Assembly (NCBI GenBank): GCA_023664305.1
Contig: JAMPFT010000001.1
Coordinates: forward strand, 42,400 to 106,399
Length of the DNA: 64,000 bases
Direction: 5' to 3'
DNA from: a bacterium
GTDB lineage: Bacteria; Bacillota; Clostridia; Lachnospirales; Lachnospiraceae
A program made the translations under genes and the position numbers. Shown piece after piece: positions 26,490 to 35,195 of the stretch. The notes under the pieces are model-generated. The model was not told the origin of the DNA and did not search any database. It was given only the letters and a program-made list of their open reading frames with translations. Positions within the stretch are counted from its first letter, which is position 1; every line of letters starts with the position of its first letter.

Positions 26490-27005
26490 TTACGACTTGT
26501 TCTCAATCCAATACCGTTGTTCGATTACGCCGTCTACCACCACTTCGTTTTCCAATACGCCCCCGTTGTTGATAATACTCTTTGCCGATCCGACATTATC
26601 CTTATCACACACCATGAGAACCCTGTCGATTCCCAGCTTCCTACATTCCTCAAGCGCAAGCCGAATCATGGCCGTCGCAATTCCCTTTCTTCTCTCAGAC
26701 GGAACGACGCCGTCCCCAATATGCCCTCCATTCAAAAGAAGCGATTCATTCAGAAAATGCCGGATATTGACAGCCCCTGCCATAATATTTCTATCGCAGT
26801 CCAGACAGAAGAAAGTGGAACTCGGGACAAGCCCATCGCCCGCCTCTTTTACCTCAATACTTGCGCAATAGCTTTCAAAATCATGATAATCCGCCCTGCG
26901 GATTGCATAGGGCACAATCTTTTCTCCCGCGCCGTACCATTCCTCCAGCATAGCGCATATCTGTTCTTTGTATTCTAAACTCGCCTTTACAAGCTTTAAA
27001 TTCAT
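26490..27005 (-). CDS. GNAT-family N-acetyltransferase
   Basis: A 171-residue GNAT protein. It begins after a TCAGGAGG site. The acetyl-CoA binding motif is in GDGVVPSERRKGIATAMIRL, followed by VLMVCDKDNVGSAKSIINNG, which is typical of the RimJ/ribosomal-type and antibiotic-modifying branches. The substrate is unknown. It is unrelated in detail to the other GNAT downstream, so this is not a simple duplication. Confidence 0.87.
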   Translation of the reverse strand: MNLKLVKASLEYKEQICAMLEEWYGAGEKIVPYAIRRADYHDFESYCASIEVKEAGDGLVPSSTFFCLDCDRNIMAGAVNIRHFLNESLLLNGGHIGDGVVPSERRKGIATAMIRLALEECRKLGIDRVLMVCDKDNVGSAKSIINNGGVLENEVVVDGVIEQRYWIENKS

Positions 27006-27158
27006 TTGAAAGAATCCCTCCTGATTTCCAAGCGTTGCTTATCCTTTTTGAGCTTTCCATTACATCCGCCTTACGCCATTCACAACACGCAGACGACGGA
27101 TGCACCCCATATCATCAAAAGCCAATCCAGCATTGTGTTACCGTCCACAGCCCGCAGA

Positions 27159-27275
27159 GGCGGATGCTCCTGCGAAGACTGTGCCGCGCGTCGGCGCTTA
27201 GCGAGGTACTTTCGAGCTTAGCGTCCGCTACGCGCGGCCTCCAAGCGCAAGCGTGTCTGAGCGGGAGCATCCGCC
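27159..27275. repeat. Nested inverted repeat in a 303-bp spacer
   Basis: Outer arms GGCGGATGCTCCTGC (27159-27173) and GCGGGAGCATCCGCC (27261-27275) pair with one G-T exception. Inner arms GCCGCGCGT (27183-27191) and ACGCGCGGC (27230-27238) also pair. The whole would fold into a cruciform or long RNA hairpin between topB and the GNAT gene. No T run follows, so it is not a standard terminator. Confidence 0.7.
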
Positions 27276-27308
27276 GCCCGCGGGCGTCACTCGCCGTAAC
27301 ACGGAATC

Positions 27309-29408
27309 TCACTTACTATTGCCCTGCCGCCCGCTCCCGTAATTTGCCGCCGCCGCATCAAACCGCCCGCGCAGCAGCCTCTGATTATTCAGCCCCTTGA
27401 CATACTCCGTCCTGCGGCCCACAAACCCGGAAAGCTTCGCCATATACTCCTCCGAGGTAATCGTCCCGTTGGCCACCATCGTCAGCCCCTTCTCCCAGCT
27501 TGCCGTCAGAGCGGGATTCAACAACGCCTTGACCGAATTATCCACCACGTCATAAATCATCTCGCCCATCAAGGTCGGCGTCAAAACCTGATTTTTCGCG
27601 TTCAGCGCCAGATACTCGATACTCACCAGCTTTTTCAGAATCTCGGCACGGGTGGCGCTGGTGCCGATCCCGCTCCCCTTGATCTGCGCCCGCAGCTCCT
27701 CCTCCTCGATAAACTGACCGGCGTTCTCCATGGTCAGAATAATACTGCCGGAGGTATAACGCTTGGGCGGCGAGGTCTCTCCCTCCTTGATCTCGTAGCC
27801 TTCCGTCTCCAGTCGAGCCCCTTTTTTCAGCGTCGTCAAAAGCTTCAAAAAAGCTGCGTCATCCCGGATTTCCTCCTCTTCCTCCTGCTCCTTCCCGTCG
27901 TTCTTCCCCGATTTATTTCCATCCTCCCCGGCTGAAGAAATCTCTTTCCCCTCCTCTCCGACCGAGGAGGCTTCCCTCCCGCCGTCCTTTTTCCCCTGGA
28001 AGGCAACCTTCAGATACCCTTCCTCGGACAATACCTTAAAGTTCGCGAAAAACCTCTCTGGCCCCACGCCGATACAAAGGGCGAACTTCCGGTAGACCGC
28101 CGCCGGGTAAAAAATGCCGAGAAAGCGGCGCACAATCAGGTCGTAGACCTTTTGGGACAGGGGAGAAAGCCCCTTCAGGCTGCCCAGGCCCTGGCCGGTC
28201 GGGATGATCGCGTAGTGATCCGTGATCTGACTGTCGTTGACATATTTTGTCTTTGCGATTCCCTTATAGCTCCCCTTCTCCAGAATCTCCGCAGCAAAGG
28301 CCGCCCCGGGACCGTAGCCCCTAAGACCGCCGATGTTTTTCTGGATTTCCTTCGCCACCGCTGTGGACAATACCCGGGCGTCCGTTCTGGGATAAGTGGT
28401 CAGCTTCTTCTCGTAAAGCTCCTGCGCAATGCTCAGCGTCTGATCCGGGCTGATCTTAAAGTACCTGGAGCAGTCGTTCTGCAGCTCCGCCAGGTTGTAC
28501 AGGAGAGGCGGATTCTTGTTCTCCTTCTTTTTCTCGACGCTCTCCAACAGCGCCTCCGCAACGGGTTCCATCTGCAGACGGTCGATGAGAGCCTGCGCGT
28601 CCGCCCTCTCCCGAAAGCCGTTCTCCTTATAAAGCCGGGGCGACAGGTACATAGACGACCCTTCCGCCGCTCTCCACTCCCCGGAAATCACCTTATCCTG
28701 CAGCCGGAAGCTGCCGATCACCCGATAAAAGGGCGTCTTTACAAAAGACCGGATCTCCCGCTCCCGGTTCACAACGATGCCCAGTACGCAGGTCATGACC
28801 CGTCCCACGGAAATCACCGCCCGATCCCGCTTTAAATACTCCTTTACCGTCCAGCCGTATTTCAGCGTCAGCGCCCGGGAAAAATTGATTCCCATCAGAT
28901 AGTCCTCTTTCGCCCGCAGATAGGCGGCGCTGCTTAAATTATCATACTCCCGCAGATCCTTCGCCTCCCGGATTCCCCGCAGGATTTCCTCCTCCGTCTG
29001 GGAGTCGATCCAGACGCGGCGTCTCTCCTTGCCCGTAACCCCGGACATCTGCTCCACCAGCCGGTAGATGTACTCCCCTTCCCGCCCGGAGTCCGTGCAG
29101 ACGTAGATCGTCGTAACGTCAGGCCGCCTCATCAGCGAGGTAACAATGTCAAACTGCTTTCTGGAGCTCTCAATTACCTCATACCGAAACTCCTCCGGCA
29201 GAAAGGGAATCGTCTCGAAGCTCCACTTTTTATATTTGATATCATAGACCTCCGGATAGCTCATGGTGACCAGATGCCCCACGCACCAGGTTACGATCGC
29301 CTCCTGCGACTCCAGATAACCGTCGCGGGACGTCGTGTTGATTTTCAGGGCGTTGGCAAACTCCCTTGCCACGCTGGGCTTTTCCGCTATAAACAAACTC
29401 TTTCCCAC
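27309..29408 (-). CDS. topB: DNA topoisomerase III
   Basis: A 699-residue type IA topoisomerase that passes single strands to decatenate and relax DNA. The Toprim domain is at the N-terminus (LFIAEKPSVAREFANAL, YVCTDSGREGEYIYRLV). The catalytic tyrosine is in KLTTYPRTDARVLS. Near residue 475-520 is a low-complexity acidic/Ser/Gly insertion. There are no C-terminal zinc fingers, as usual for TopB. The start is GTG 29408, with GTGAGG upstream lying inside the last unit of the spacer repeat. Some family members belong to integrative elements, but no conjugation genes are near. Confidence 0.93.
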   Translation of the reverse strand: MGKSLFIAEKPSVAREFANALKINTTSRDGYLESQEAIVTWCVGHLVTMSYPEVYDIKYKKWSFETIPFLPEEFRYEVIESSRKQFDIVTSLMRRPDVTTIYVCTDSGREGEYIYRLVEQMSGVTGKERRRVWIDSQTEEEILRGIREAKDLREYDNLSSAAYLRAKEDYLMGINFSRALTLKYGWTVKEYLKRDRAVISVGRVMTCVLGIVVNREREIRSFVKTPFYRVIGSFRLQDKVISGEWRAAEGSSMYLSPRLYKENGFRERADAQALIDRLQMEPVAEALLESVEKKKENKNPPLLYNLAELQNDCSRYFKISPDQTLSIAQELYEKKLTTYPRTDARVLSTAVAKEIQKNIGGLRGYGPGAAFAAEILEKGSYKGIAKTKYVNDSQITDHYAIIPTGQGLGSLKGLSPLSQKVYDLIVRRFLGIFYPAAVYRKFALCIGVGPERFFANFKVLSEEGYLKVAFQGKKDGGREASSVGEEGKEISSAGEDGNKSGKNDGKEQEEEEEIRDDAAFLKLLTTLKKGARLETEGYEIKEGETSPPKRYTSGSIILTMENAGQFIEEEELRAQIKGSGIGTSATRAEILKKLVSIEYLALNAKNQVLTPTLMGEMIYDVVDNSVKALLNPALTASWEKGLTMVANGTITSEEYMAKLSGFVGRRTEYVKGLNNQRLLRGRFDAAAANYGSGRQGNSK

Positions 29409-29427
29409 AGAGTAACCTCACTTCTCA

Positions 29428-29678
29428 GACAGTGCTTTCCCGAACCGCTTCCTTTTTCCAGGCGGCATCTCTTCAAGCCGCTTCCCTTTCCCGGACAGCG
29501 TCTCCTCAAGCTGCTTTCCTTTCCCGGACAGCGTCTCTTCAAGCCGCTTCCCTTTCCCGGACAGCATCTTCTCAAGCTGCTTCCCGTCTCAGACAACATT
29601 CTCTCAAACTGCTTTTCTTCTCGGACAGCATTTCCTCAAACTGTCTTACTTCTCGGACAGCATCTTCTCAAACTCCTC
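29428..29678. repeat. Eight 32-33 bp tandem repeats that include the end of the EAL gene
   Basis: Units recur at 29428, about 29461, 29494, 29527, 29560, 29592, 29624 and 29656. The last one is the 3' end of the GGDEF/EAL coding sequence itself (codons for FEKMLSEK and the stop). The other copies fill the spacer to topB. Divergence rises away from the gene. On the minus strand the consensus reads GCTTGAGAAGATGCTGTCCG followed by GGAAAGGGAAGCG. Confidence 0.85.
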
Positions 29679-31355
29679 CGGGGTCATAGGCGCGCCAAAC
29701 AGATATCCCTGGATCACATTACAGCCGATGGAATGAAGGTACTGGTACAACTGCTCGTCCTCCACGCCCTCCGCTACAGTATCCATCCCCAGAGACCTTG
29801 CGATCTGAATGACAGACTCCGTCACCGCCCTGGTGGAAGAATCCCCGGGTGCGGCATCCAACAGCTTTTTATCCAATTTCAGGGTATCGATGGGTAACTC
29901 TTTCAGGAAAGTCAAAGAAGACATCCCCGCACCAAAGTCGTCCAACGAGATTCGAACGCCATAATTTTTCAGTGCCTTCAGCCTCTCCCCGATCTGTTCG
30001 ATATCCCCTGCTTCCAGCTCTTCCCGGATCTCCAGCTCAATCTCCGCCGGTTTTACCTTATGACGGTTCAAAACCTCGACCAGAAGCTCGGCAAAGCTCT
30101 CCTGTTTATACTGCCGGGTCGAGATATTGATCGACAGGATCATCGGGAAACCGAACTGTCTGCGCCATTTGGCATACTGGCTGACGCTCTCCTCCAACAC
30201 CCATTTCCCGATCGCATCGATGGCTCCGCTTCTCTCCGCCGCCGGGATAAACTGATCCGGCCCCGGCATCCCATCCTTCCAGCGGATCAGCGCCTCCATT
30301 CCCCGCAGCCGCCGATTTCCAGCGTAATACTGCGGCTGGTAGCGCAGAGAAAACTCTCCCTGGAAAATCGCCTCCTGCAGCCGGTTTTCCAGCGCAACAG
30401 CGCTTTTATATTCCTTCAACGCCTCCATATCAAAATACTGCAGTCCGTTCTTGCCCTTGCGCTTACAGCGGTACACCGCGCTCTCCGCCCGGTTCAGAAG
30501 CTCCTCCGCGGAACCCGCCGCCTCCGGATACTCCGCCACGCCTATGCTGACCGTAATCCGAATCTTGCGCCCCTCCTCATCCCGGAAAGGCCCCTGCGTC
30601 CTTTGCCTGATTTTACGGTAGAGAGTCTCGACACTCCCGTCGCCGTAAGGGTCATAAACCGCCAGACAGAACACGTCGCCCTGCAGATGGCTGCCAATCA
30701 CATGCTGCCCGCAGAGCTCCTTCAGGAAATCTCCGAACTGGCTGAGCAGCGTATCGCCGGATGCCGCCCCCGCTCCGTCCCGTACTTTTCTAAATTCGTC
30801 GATATCGATCATCATAACGCTCAGCGGACAGTTCGCAGCGGAAGCATTTTCCACATACTCCGCCAGCAACTGTAAAAAGCGCCCCCGATTATACAGTCCC
30901 GTCAGGCTGTCATAATAGGCCAGATAGGACAATTCGTCGTTCTGGATTCGCTCCCCTGTAATATTCCGGATATATAAAATCTTATCGACGGGAACTCCCT
31001 CCCTGTCATAAGACACCTTTCCCGTAAAACGCAGCCAACGATCGCCTCCCTTCAGCCTGCACTCCGACACTGCGGACTCCTCCCCCCGCTTTTCCAGAAA
31101 GAGCAGCTCCCGCAGAGACATGGCGGAATCCTCGTCCACCTCCTCTAAAATCCTGGTTAAATCGTTGGCCTGCCGGATCTCAAAGTCAAAAAAACTTTTC
31201 CAGGGTCCCAGCGAAAAAAACAGTTTACTTTCAAAGGAGCAGTAAAGAACCGCTTCCTCCGCCTCCTCGCAGACCCTCGCATACATTCTCTCCCGCTCCG
31301 TCAGTTTCTGATTCATCGCCTTCAACAGATCGATTTGATAGTGCAATTCATTCAT
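29646..31355 (-). CDS. PAS-GGDEF-EAL protein, probable cyclic-di-GMP phosphodiesterase
   Basis: A 569-residue cytoplasmic protein. The start at 31355 is nine bases from GGAGG; an earlier ATG overlaps that site. A PAS-like sensor covers about residues 30-150. The GGDEF domain (about 155-310) is degenerate: its signature reads QGDVFCLA and not GG(D/E)EF, so cyclase activity is unlikely. The EAL domain (about 325-565) keeps the metal and catalytic residues: GMEALIRW, INIS, EIREELE, DDFGAG, LKLDK and AEGVED. It should degrade cyclic-di-GMP, possibly with GTP binding by the GGDEF domain as an input. Its 3' end is part of a tandem repeat. Confidence 0.9.
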   Translation of the reverse strand: MNELHYQIDLLKAMNQKLTERERMYARVCEEAEEAVLYCSFESKLFFSLGPWKSFFDFEIRQANDLTRILEEVDEDSAMSLRELLFLEKRGEESAVSECRLKGGDRWLRFTGKVSYDREGVPVDKILYIRNITGERIQNDELSYLAYYDSLTGLYNRGRFLQLLAEYVENASAANCPLSVMMIDIDEFRKVRDGAGAASGDTLLSQFGDFLKELCGQHVIGSHLQGDVFCLAVYDPYGDGSVETLYRKIRQRTQGPFRDEEGRKIRITVSIGVAEYPEAAGSAEELLNRAESAVYRCKRKGKNGLQYFDMEALKEYKSAVALENRLQEAIFQGEFSLRYQPQYYAGNRRLRGMEALIRWKDGMPGPDQFIPAAERSGAIDAIGKWVLEESVSQYAKWRRQFGFPMILSINISTRQYKQESFAELLVEVLNRHKVKPAEIELEIREELEAGDIEQIGERLKALKNYGVRISLDDFGAGMSSLTFLKELPIDTLKLDKKLLDAAPGDSSTRAVTESVIQIARSLGMDTVAEGVEDEQLYQYLHSIGCNVIQGYLFGAPMTPEEFEKMLSEK

Positions 31356-31414
31356 GTAAATCATCCTCCATGGGCATTCGAGCCCTGACTGTCTTATCTG
31401 GTTTTCTCTTCGTA

Positions 31415-31558
31415 TCCGGCCGGAACTCCTATCCGCCTTTTACCACTTTCCTTCCGCTTCCGGCCAGACTTCCTGACCGTTTTTTCGATTCCTTCACTTC
31501 CGGCCGGAGCTCCTGAACATCCTTTCCCAATTTCCTTTCGCGGCCGGACTTAACTCCT
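31415..31558. repeat. Four degenerate 40-44 bp repeats downstream of asd
   Basis: The motif TCCGGCCGGAnCTCCT recurs at 31415, 31459, 31499 and (as GCGGCCGGACTTAACTCCT) 31540. The last copy overlaps the asd stop codon at 31550-31552. The copies fill most of the spacer between asd and the EAL gene. The arrangement parallels the repeat after the EAL gene. Confidence 0.7.
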
Positions 31559-32638
31559 CGCCGTAATATAGCCCTGCGCCTTCAAAAGCTCCGCGCAAAG
31601 AACCGCTCCGCCCGCCGCGCCGCGCACGGTATTGTGGGACATCCCGATAAATTTATAATCGAACAGCGTATCTTCCCGGAGCCTGCCGACGCTGATCCCC
31701 ATGCCGTTCTCAAAATCCACGTCCAGCGCAATCTGCGGCCGGTTGTCCTCCTCCAGATACTGGATAAACTGCTTCGGCGCGCTGGGAAGCCCCAGACGCT
31801 GCGGCTCTCCTGAAAAGCTGCGCAGCTTTTCAATCAGCTGCTCCTTCTCCGGCTTCTTCGCAAACCTTACGAACACCGCCGCCGTGTGGCCGTTTAAAAC
31901 CGGAATCCGGACGCACTGACAGGTGATCACAGGACTGGCCGCGGGAACGATCACTCCGCCCTCGATCCTTCCCCAGATCCGCAGAGGCTCCTTCTCGCTC
32001 TTTTCTTCCTCGCCGCCGATATAGGGAATCACGTTTCCCGACATCTCCGGCCAGTCTTTGAAGGTTTTTCCCGCCCCGGAGATCGCCTGATAGGTCGTGG
32101 CGACTACCTCCACGGGCTCAAATTCCCTCCAGGCGGTGAGCACCGGCGCATAGCTCTGAATCGAGCAGTTTGGCTTAACCGCGATAAAGCCTCTCTTCGT
32201 ACCCAGACGCTTCCTCTGGAAATCGATGACCCTCATGTGCTCCGGGTTGATCTCCGGCACCACCATAGGGACGTCGGGCGTCCATCGGTGGGCGCTGTTG
32301 TTGGAGACCACGGGCGTCTCCGCCCTGGCGTAATCCTCCTCAATCTTTTTGATTTCTTCCTTCGTCATATCCACGGCGCTGAACACAAAATCAACCTCCG
32401 AGGCTACCTTCTCCACCTCGTTGACATTCATCACCGCAAGAGCTTTCACCGCCTCCGGCATGGGCGTATCCATCTTCCACCTGTCTCCGACCGCCTCTTC
32501 ATAGGTCTTCCCCGCAGACCTGGGACTTGCCGCGACCGTCGTCACCTCAAACCAGGGATGATTCTCCAAAAGCGAGATAAAACGCTGTCCCACCATACCT
32601 GTGCCGCCTAAAATACCAACCTTCAGTTTTTCACTCAT
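31550..32638 (-). CDS. asd: Aspartate-semialdehyde dehydrogenase
   Basis: A 362-residue enzyme that reduces aspartyl phosphate to the semialdehyde for lysine, threonine, methionine and diaminopimelate synthesis. The NADP loop is GILGGTGMVGQRFISLL, the catalytic Cys is in AVKPNCSIQSYAPV, and the later active-site His is in KFIGMSHNTVRGAAGG. The sequence matches the archaeal/fungal-type branch. The start at 32638 (GAGGAG upstream) overlaps the argH stop by eight bases (ATGAGTGA), so the two are translationally coupled. Confidence 0.95.
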   Translation of the reverse strand: MSEKLKVGILGGTGMVGQRFISLLENHPWFEVTTVAASPRSAGKTYEEAVGDRWKMDTPMPEAVKALAVMNVNEVEKVASEVDFVFSAVDMTKEEIKKIEEDYARAETPVVSNNSAHRWTPDVPMVVPEINPEHMRVIDFQRKRLGTKRGFIAVKPNCSIQSYAPVLTAWREFEPVEVVATTYQAISGAGKTFKDWPEMSGNVIPYIGGEEEKSEKEPLRIWGRIEGGVIVPAASPVITCQCVRIPVLNGHTAAVFVRFAKKPEKEQLIEKLRSFSGEPQRLGLPSAPKQFIQYLEEDNRPQIALDVDFENGMGISVGRLREDTLFDYKFIGMSHNTVRGAAGGAVLCAELLKAQGYITARS

Positions 32639-34055
32639 TTTTCTCCTCATTTCCGCACAAAGCTTTTTCTTTTCCTTCTTCTCTCAGATACTGCCTGTAA
32701 ATTTCCATTACCCGCTCCATGGCCTCAGGGCCTGGCGCTCCCTCCGTCAGCCGCCTGTCCACGCAGGCCTTCAACGAAACCGCGTCAAAGAAATCCTCTT
32801 CAAATCTGTCGCTGATGTCTTTCAGCTCCTTTAGGGAAAGCGCGTCGATGGAAGTGTTTTTTTCGATGCAGTACAGCACGAGCCGCCCGATGATCCCGTG
32901 GGCATCCCGGAAGGGAACTCCCTTTCCCACCAGATAATCCGCCGCATCCGTCGCATTCGTAAAGCCGTTCATCGCGCTTGCCTCCATCCGATCCTTCCTG
33001 AATTTCAGGGTTCGGAGCATCCCCGTGAAGAGCGTCAGACAATTCTTTACGGTATCCATGGCGTCAAAGGACATCTCCTTGTCCTCCTGCATATCCTTAT
33101 TGTACGCCAGCGGAAGCCCTTTCATGGCGGTGAGCAGGGAAATCAGCGCGCCGTAGACGCGTCCCGTCTTCCCCCGCACCAGCTCCGCAATGTCGGGATT
33201 TTTTTTCTGCGGCATGATACTGCTCCCCGTGGAATAGGCGTCGTCTATCTCCACAAACCGGTATTCGTCACTGTTCCACAGGATTATTTCCTCACAAAAC
33301 CGGCTCAGATGCATCATGACCGTAGCCAGAGCCGCAAGAAACTCGATCAGGTAATCCCGGTCCGCCACGGAATCCATGCTGTTTTGCGTGGGGCCGTAAA
33401 AGCCCATAAGACGCGCGGTATACTCCCGGTCCAGCGGATAGGTGGTTCCAGCCAGCGCCCCCGCGCCCAGGGGACAGTAATTCATTCTCTCATAAATATC
33501 CGCCATCCGCTCCCTGTCCCGGCGAAACATTTCAAAGTAAGCGCCGTAATGGTGCGCCAGCGTGACAGGCTGCGCCTTCTGTAAATGCGTAAAGCCCGGC
33601 ATATACGTCTCCGTATTTTCTTCCATCGTGGCAAGAACCGTCTCCAGCAGCTCCTTTAGCAAAGCGTCCGTCTCCCTGATCCGGAGCCTGGTGTAAAGCC
33701 GCATATCCAGAGCCACTTGGTCATTGCGGCTTCTTCCGGTGTGCAGCTTCTTCCCCGTCTCCCCGATCCGCTCGATCAGGTTTGCCTCCACAAAGCTGTG
33801 GACATCCTCATAGTTTCCTCCGTCCAAAGCGAGCTTTCCGGACTCCGTGTCCGCCAGAATCCCCTGCAGTCCTTCGATAATGGCGTCTCGCTCACCGTCC
33901 TGCAGAATATTCTGCTTTGCCAGCATTTTCACATGGGCAATGCTTCCCTCGATATCCTGAGGAAGCAGACGTCTGTCAAACCCGATCGACGCATTGAAAT
34001 CATAAACCAGTTCATCCGTTTCTTTTGTAAAACGTCCTCCCCAAAGCTGTGCCAT
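32631..34055 (-). CDS. argH: Argininosuccinate lyase
   Basis: A 474-residue enzyme that releases arginine and fumarate from argininosuccinate. The N-terminus AQLWGGRFTKETDELV and the signature SSIMPQKKNPD are canonical, as are TGRSRNDQVALDMRLY and LPLAYNKDMQEDKE. The start at 34055 is the standard family start with GGAG upstream. An in-frame extension reaching 34319 runs through repeats and is rejected. argG is not nearby. The coupling to asd links arginine and aspartate-family synthesis in one transcript. Confidence 0.96.
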   Translation of the reverse strand: MAQLWGGRFTKETDELVYDFNASIGFDRRLLPQDIEGSIAHVKMLAKQNILQDGERDAIIEGLQGILADTESGKLALDGGNYEDVHSFVEANLIERIGETGKKLHTGRSRNDQVALDMRLYTRLRIRETDALLKELLETVLATMEENTETYMPGFTHLQKAQPVTLAHHYGAYFEMFRRDRERMADIYERMNYCPLGAGALAGTTYPLDREYTARLMGFYGPTQNSMDSVADRDYLIEFLAALATVMMHLSRFCEEIILWNSDEYRFVEIDDAYSTGSSIMPQKKNPDIAELVRGKTGRVYGALISLLTAMKGLPLAYNKDMQEDKEMSFDAMDTVKNCLTLFTGMLRTLKFRKDRMEASAMNGFTNATDAADYLVGKGVPFRDAHGIIGRLVLYCIEKNTSIDALSLKELKDISDRFEEDFFDAVSLKACVDRRLTEGAPGPEAMERVMEIYRQYLREEGKEKALCGNEEKNE

Positions 34056-34089
34056 ATGTACTGTTTCTCCGTTTCGTATCTGATTGTGC

Positions 34090-34209
34090 GCGAATGCAGT
34101 GCAGGCTCTCGAAAAACCGATGGTTTTCCGAAACCCCGCAGTGCGAGCTCGTAAAGCCTGCGGCTTTCCGTAACCCCGCAGTGCGAGCTCGTAAAGCCTG
34201 CGGCTTTCC
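34090..34209. repeat. Three 40-bp tandem repeats upstream of argH
   Basis: Two nearly identical units (34132-34171 and 34172-34209, with GTGCGAGCTCGTAAAGCCTG in each) follow a diverged third one (34090-34131). They lie between argH and the palindromes farther upstream. Part of the 372-bp non-coding stretch 34056-34427. Confidence 0.85.
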
Positions 34210-34236
34210 TCGCTCACGGGCTTCGCCCTATGCATC

Positions 34237-34288
34237 CATTCGGATATGCGCCTCGGTGAGCAAGCTCCCCGCTTCGCATATCCGAATG
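34237..34288. repeat. Perfect 14-bp inverted repeat upstream of argH
   Basis: CATTCGGATATGCG (34237-34250) and CGCATATCCGAATG (34275-34288) are perfect complements separated by 24 bases. Next to the 40-bp repeats, it could be a terminator without a T run, a REP-like element or a protein site. Confidence 0.75.
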
Positions 34289-34324
34289 TCTGCGCACTGC
34301 TCATTGCCATCGTGTACATTATAA

Positions 34325-34342
34325 CATAACCCCCCGGTTATG
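34325..34342. repeat. Short palindrome between argH and the ABC transporter
   Basis: CATAACC and GGTTATG around a four-C centre. It lies in the divergent spacer about 85 bases upstream of the ABC ATPase start. It may be an operator, but no role can be assigned. Confidence 0.4.
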
Positions 34343-34427
34343 CAAGTCATGTAACCTCTTTTTATTTCCTCTCATATCTTATTTTAAAAGTATCGGTTGC
34401 AAACACTACAAAAAGGAACGGCGAACT

Positions 34428-35195
34428 ATGACAAATATTCTGGAGCTGAAAAACATCGGCTATTCCTACCACAGTCTCCACGGAGAGACACATGCGCTGA
34501 AAGATATCTCCTTCGGTGTCCGGGAAGGGGAATTTATCGCCATAGTGGGTCCCAGCGGCTGCGGCAAGTCCACGCTTCTCTCCATCATCGCCGGACTTCT
34601 GTCCCCGGAGCAGGGAACCATTGCGGTAAACAATCCGGACGGCAGTCTGCGCTATCCGAAAATCGGCTATATGCTGCAGAAAGACCATCTCTTCGAGTGG
34701 CGCAGCGTCTATCAGAACGTAATCCTGGGCCTTGAGCTGCAGCATATGCTTACGCCGGAGCGGCTTCAAAAGGTGGACCGTCTCCTCGTCGAATACGGAC
34801 TGGATAAATTTCGGGACAAACGTCCCGACGAACTGTCCGGCGGTATGAAACAGCGCGCCGCCCTGATCCGCACGCTCGCACTGGAACCGCAGCTTCTCCT
34901 TCTGGATGAACCCTTCAGCGCTCTGGACTATCAGACGAGACTGATGGTATCCGACGATATCTGCAGGCTGATCCGCGCCGCCAAAAAGACCATGATCATT
35001 ATCACCCACGATCTGTCGGAGGCGATCAGTCTCGCGGACAGGATTATCGTTCTGTCCGGACGTCCCGCCACGGTAAAAACAGAGATGCCGGTAAAGCTTA
35101 CCCTTGCCGACGATTCTCCTCTCGCCGCCCGGAACGCGCCGGAATTTCAGACACTATTCAACAGGCTATGGGAGGATCTGACACATGAAAACTAA
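34428..35195 (+). CDS. ABC transporter ATP-binding protein, nitrate/taurine type
   Basis: A 255-residue ATPase. Walker A is GPSGCGKSTLL (about residues 41-51), the Q-loop is in YMLQKDHLFEW, the signature is ELSGGMKQRAALIRTL and Walker B is LLLLDEPFSALD, followed by the His-loop IIITHDLSEAI. It matches the NitT/TauT subfamily (SsuB, TauB, ThiZ-like). The stop overlaps the permease start by 11 bases. No substrate-binding protein gene is adjacent, so the substrate cannot be deduced. Confidence 0.9.
   Translation: MTNILELKNIGYSYHSLHGETHALKDISFGVREGEFIAIVGPSGCGKSTLLSIIAGLLSPEQGTIAVNNPDGSLRYPKIGYMLQKDHLFEWRSVYQNVILGLELQHMLTPERLQKVDRLLVEYGLDKFRDKRPDELSGGMKQRAALIRTLALEPQLLLLDEPFSALDYQTRLMVSDDICRLIRAAKKTMIIITHDLSEAISLADRIIVLSGRPATVKTEMPVKLTLADDSPLAARNAPEFQTLFNRLWEDLTHEN

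Noticed and set aside
27309..29408. Topoisomerase as part of an integrative conjugative element
   Set aside because: No relaxase, coupling protein, integrase or type IV secretion gene lies nearby.
29432..29689. Plus-strand frame with SRTASLQAAS repeats
   Set aside because: A translation of the spacer tandem repeat. The repeat unit derives from the minus-strand EAL gene end.
34056..34319. An 88-residue N-terminal extension of argininosuccinate lyase
   Set aside because: It runs through 40-bp tandem repeats and an inverted repeat, has no family similarity, and the standard argH start with a ribosome site is at 34055.
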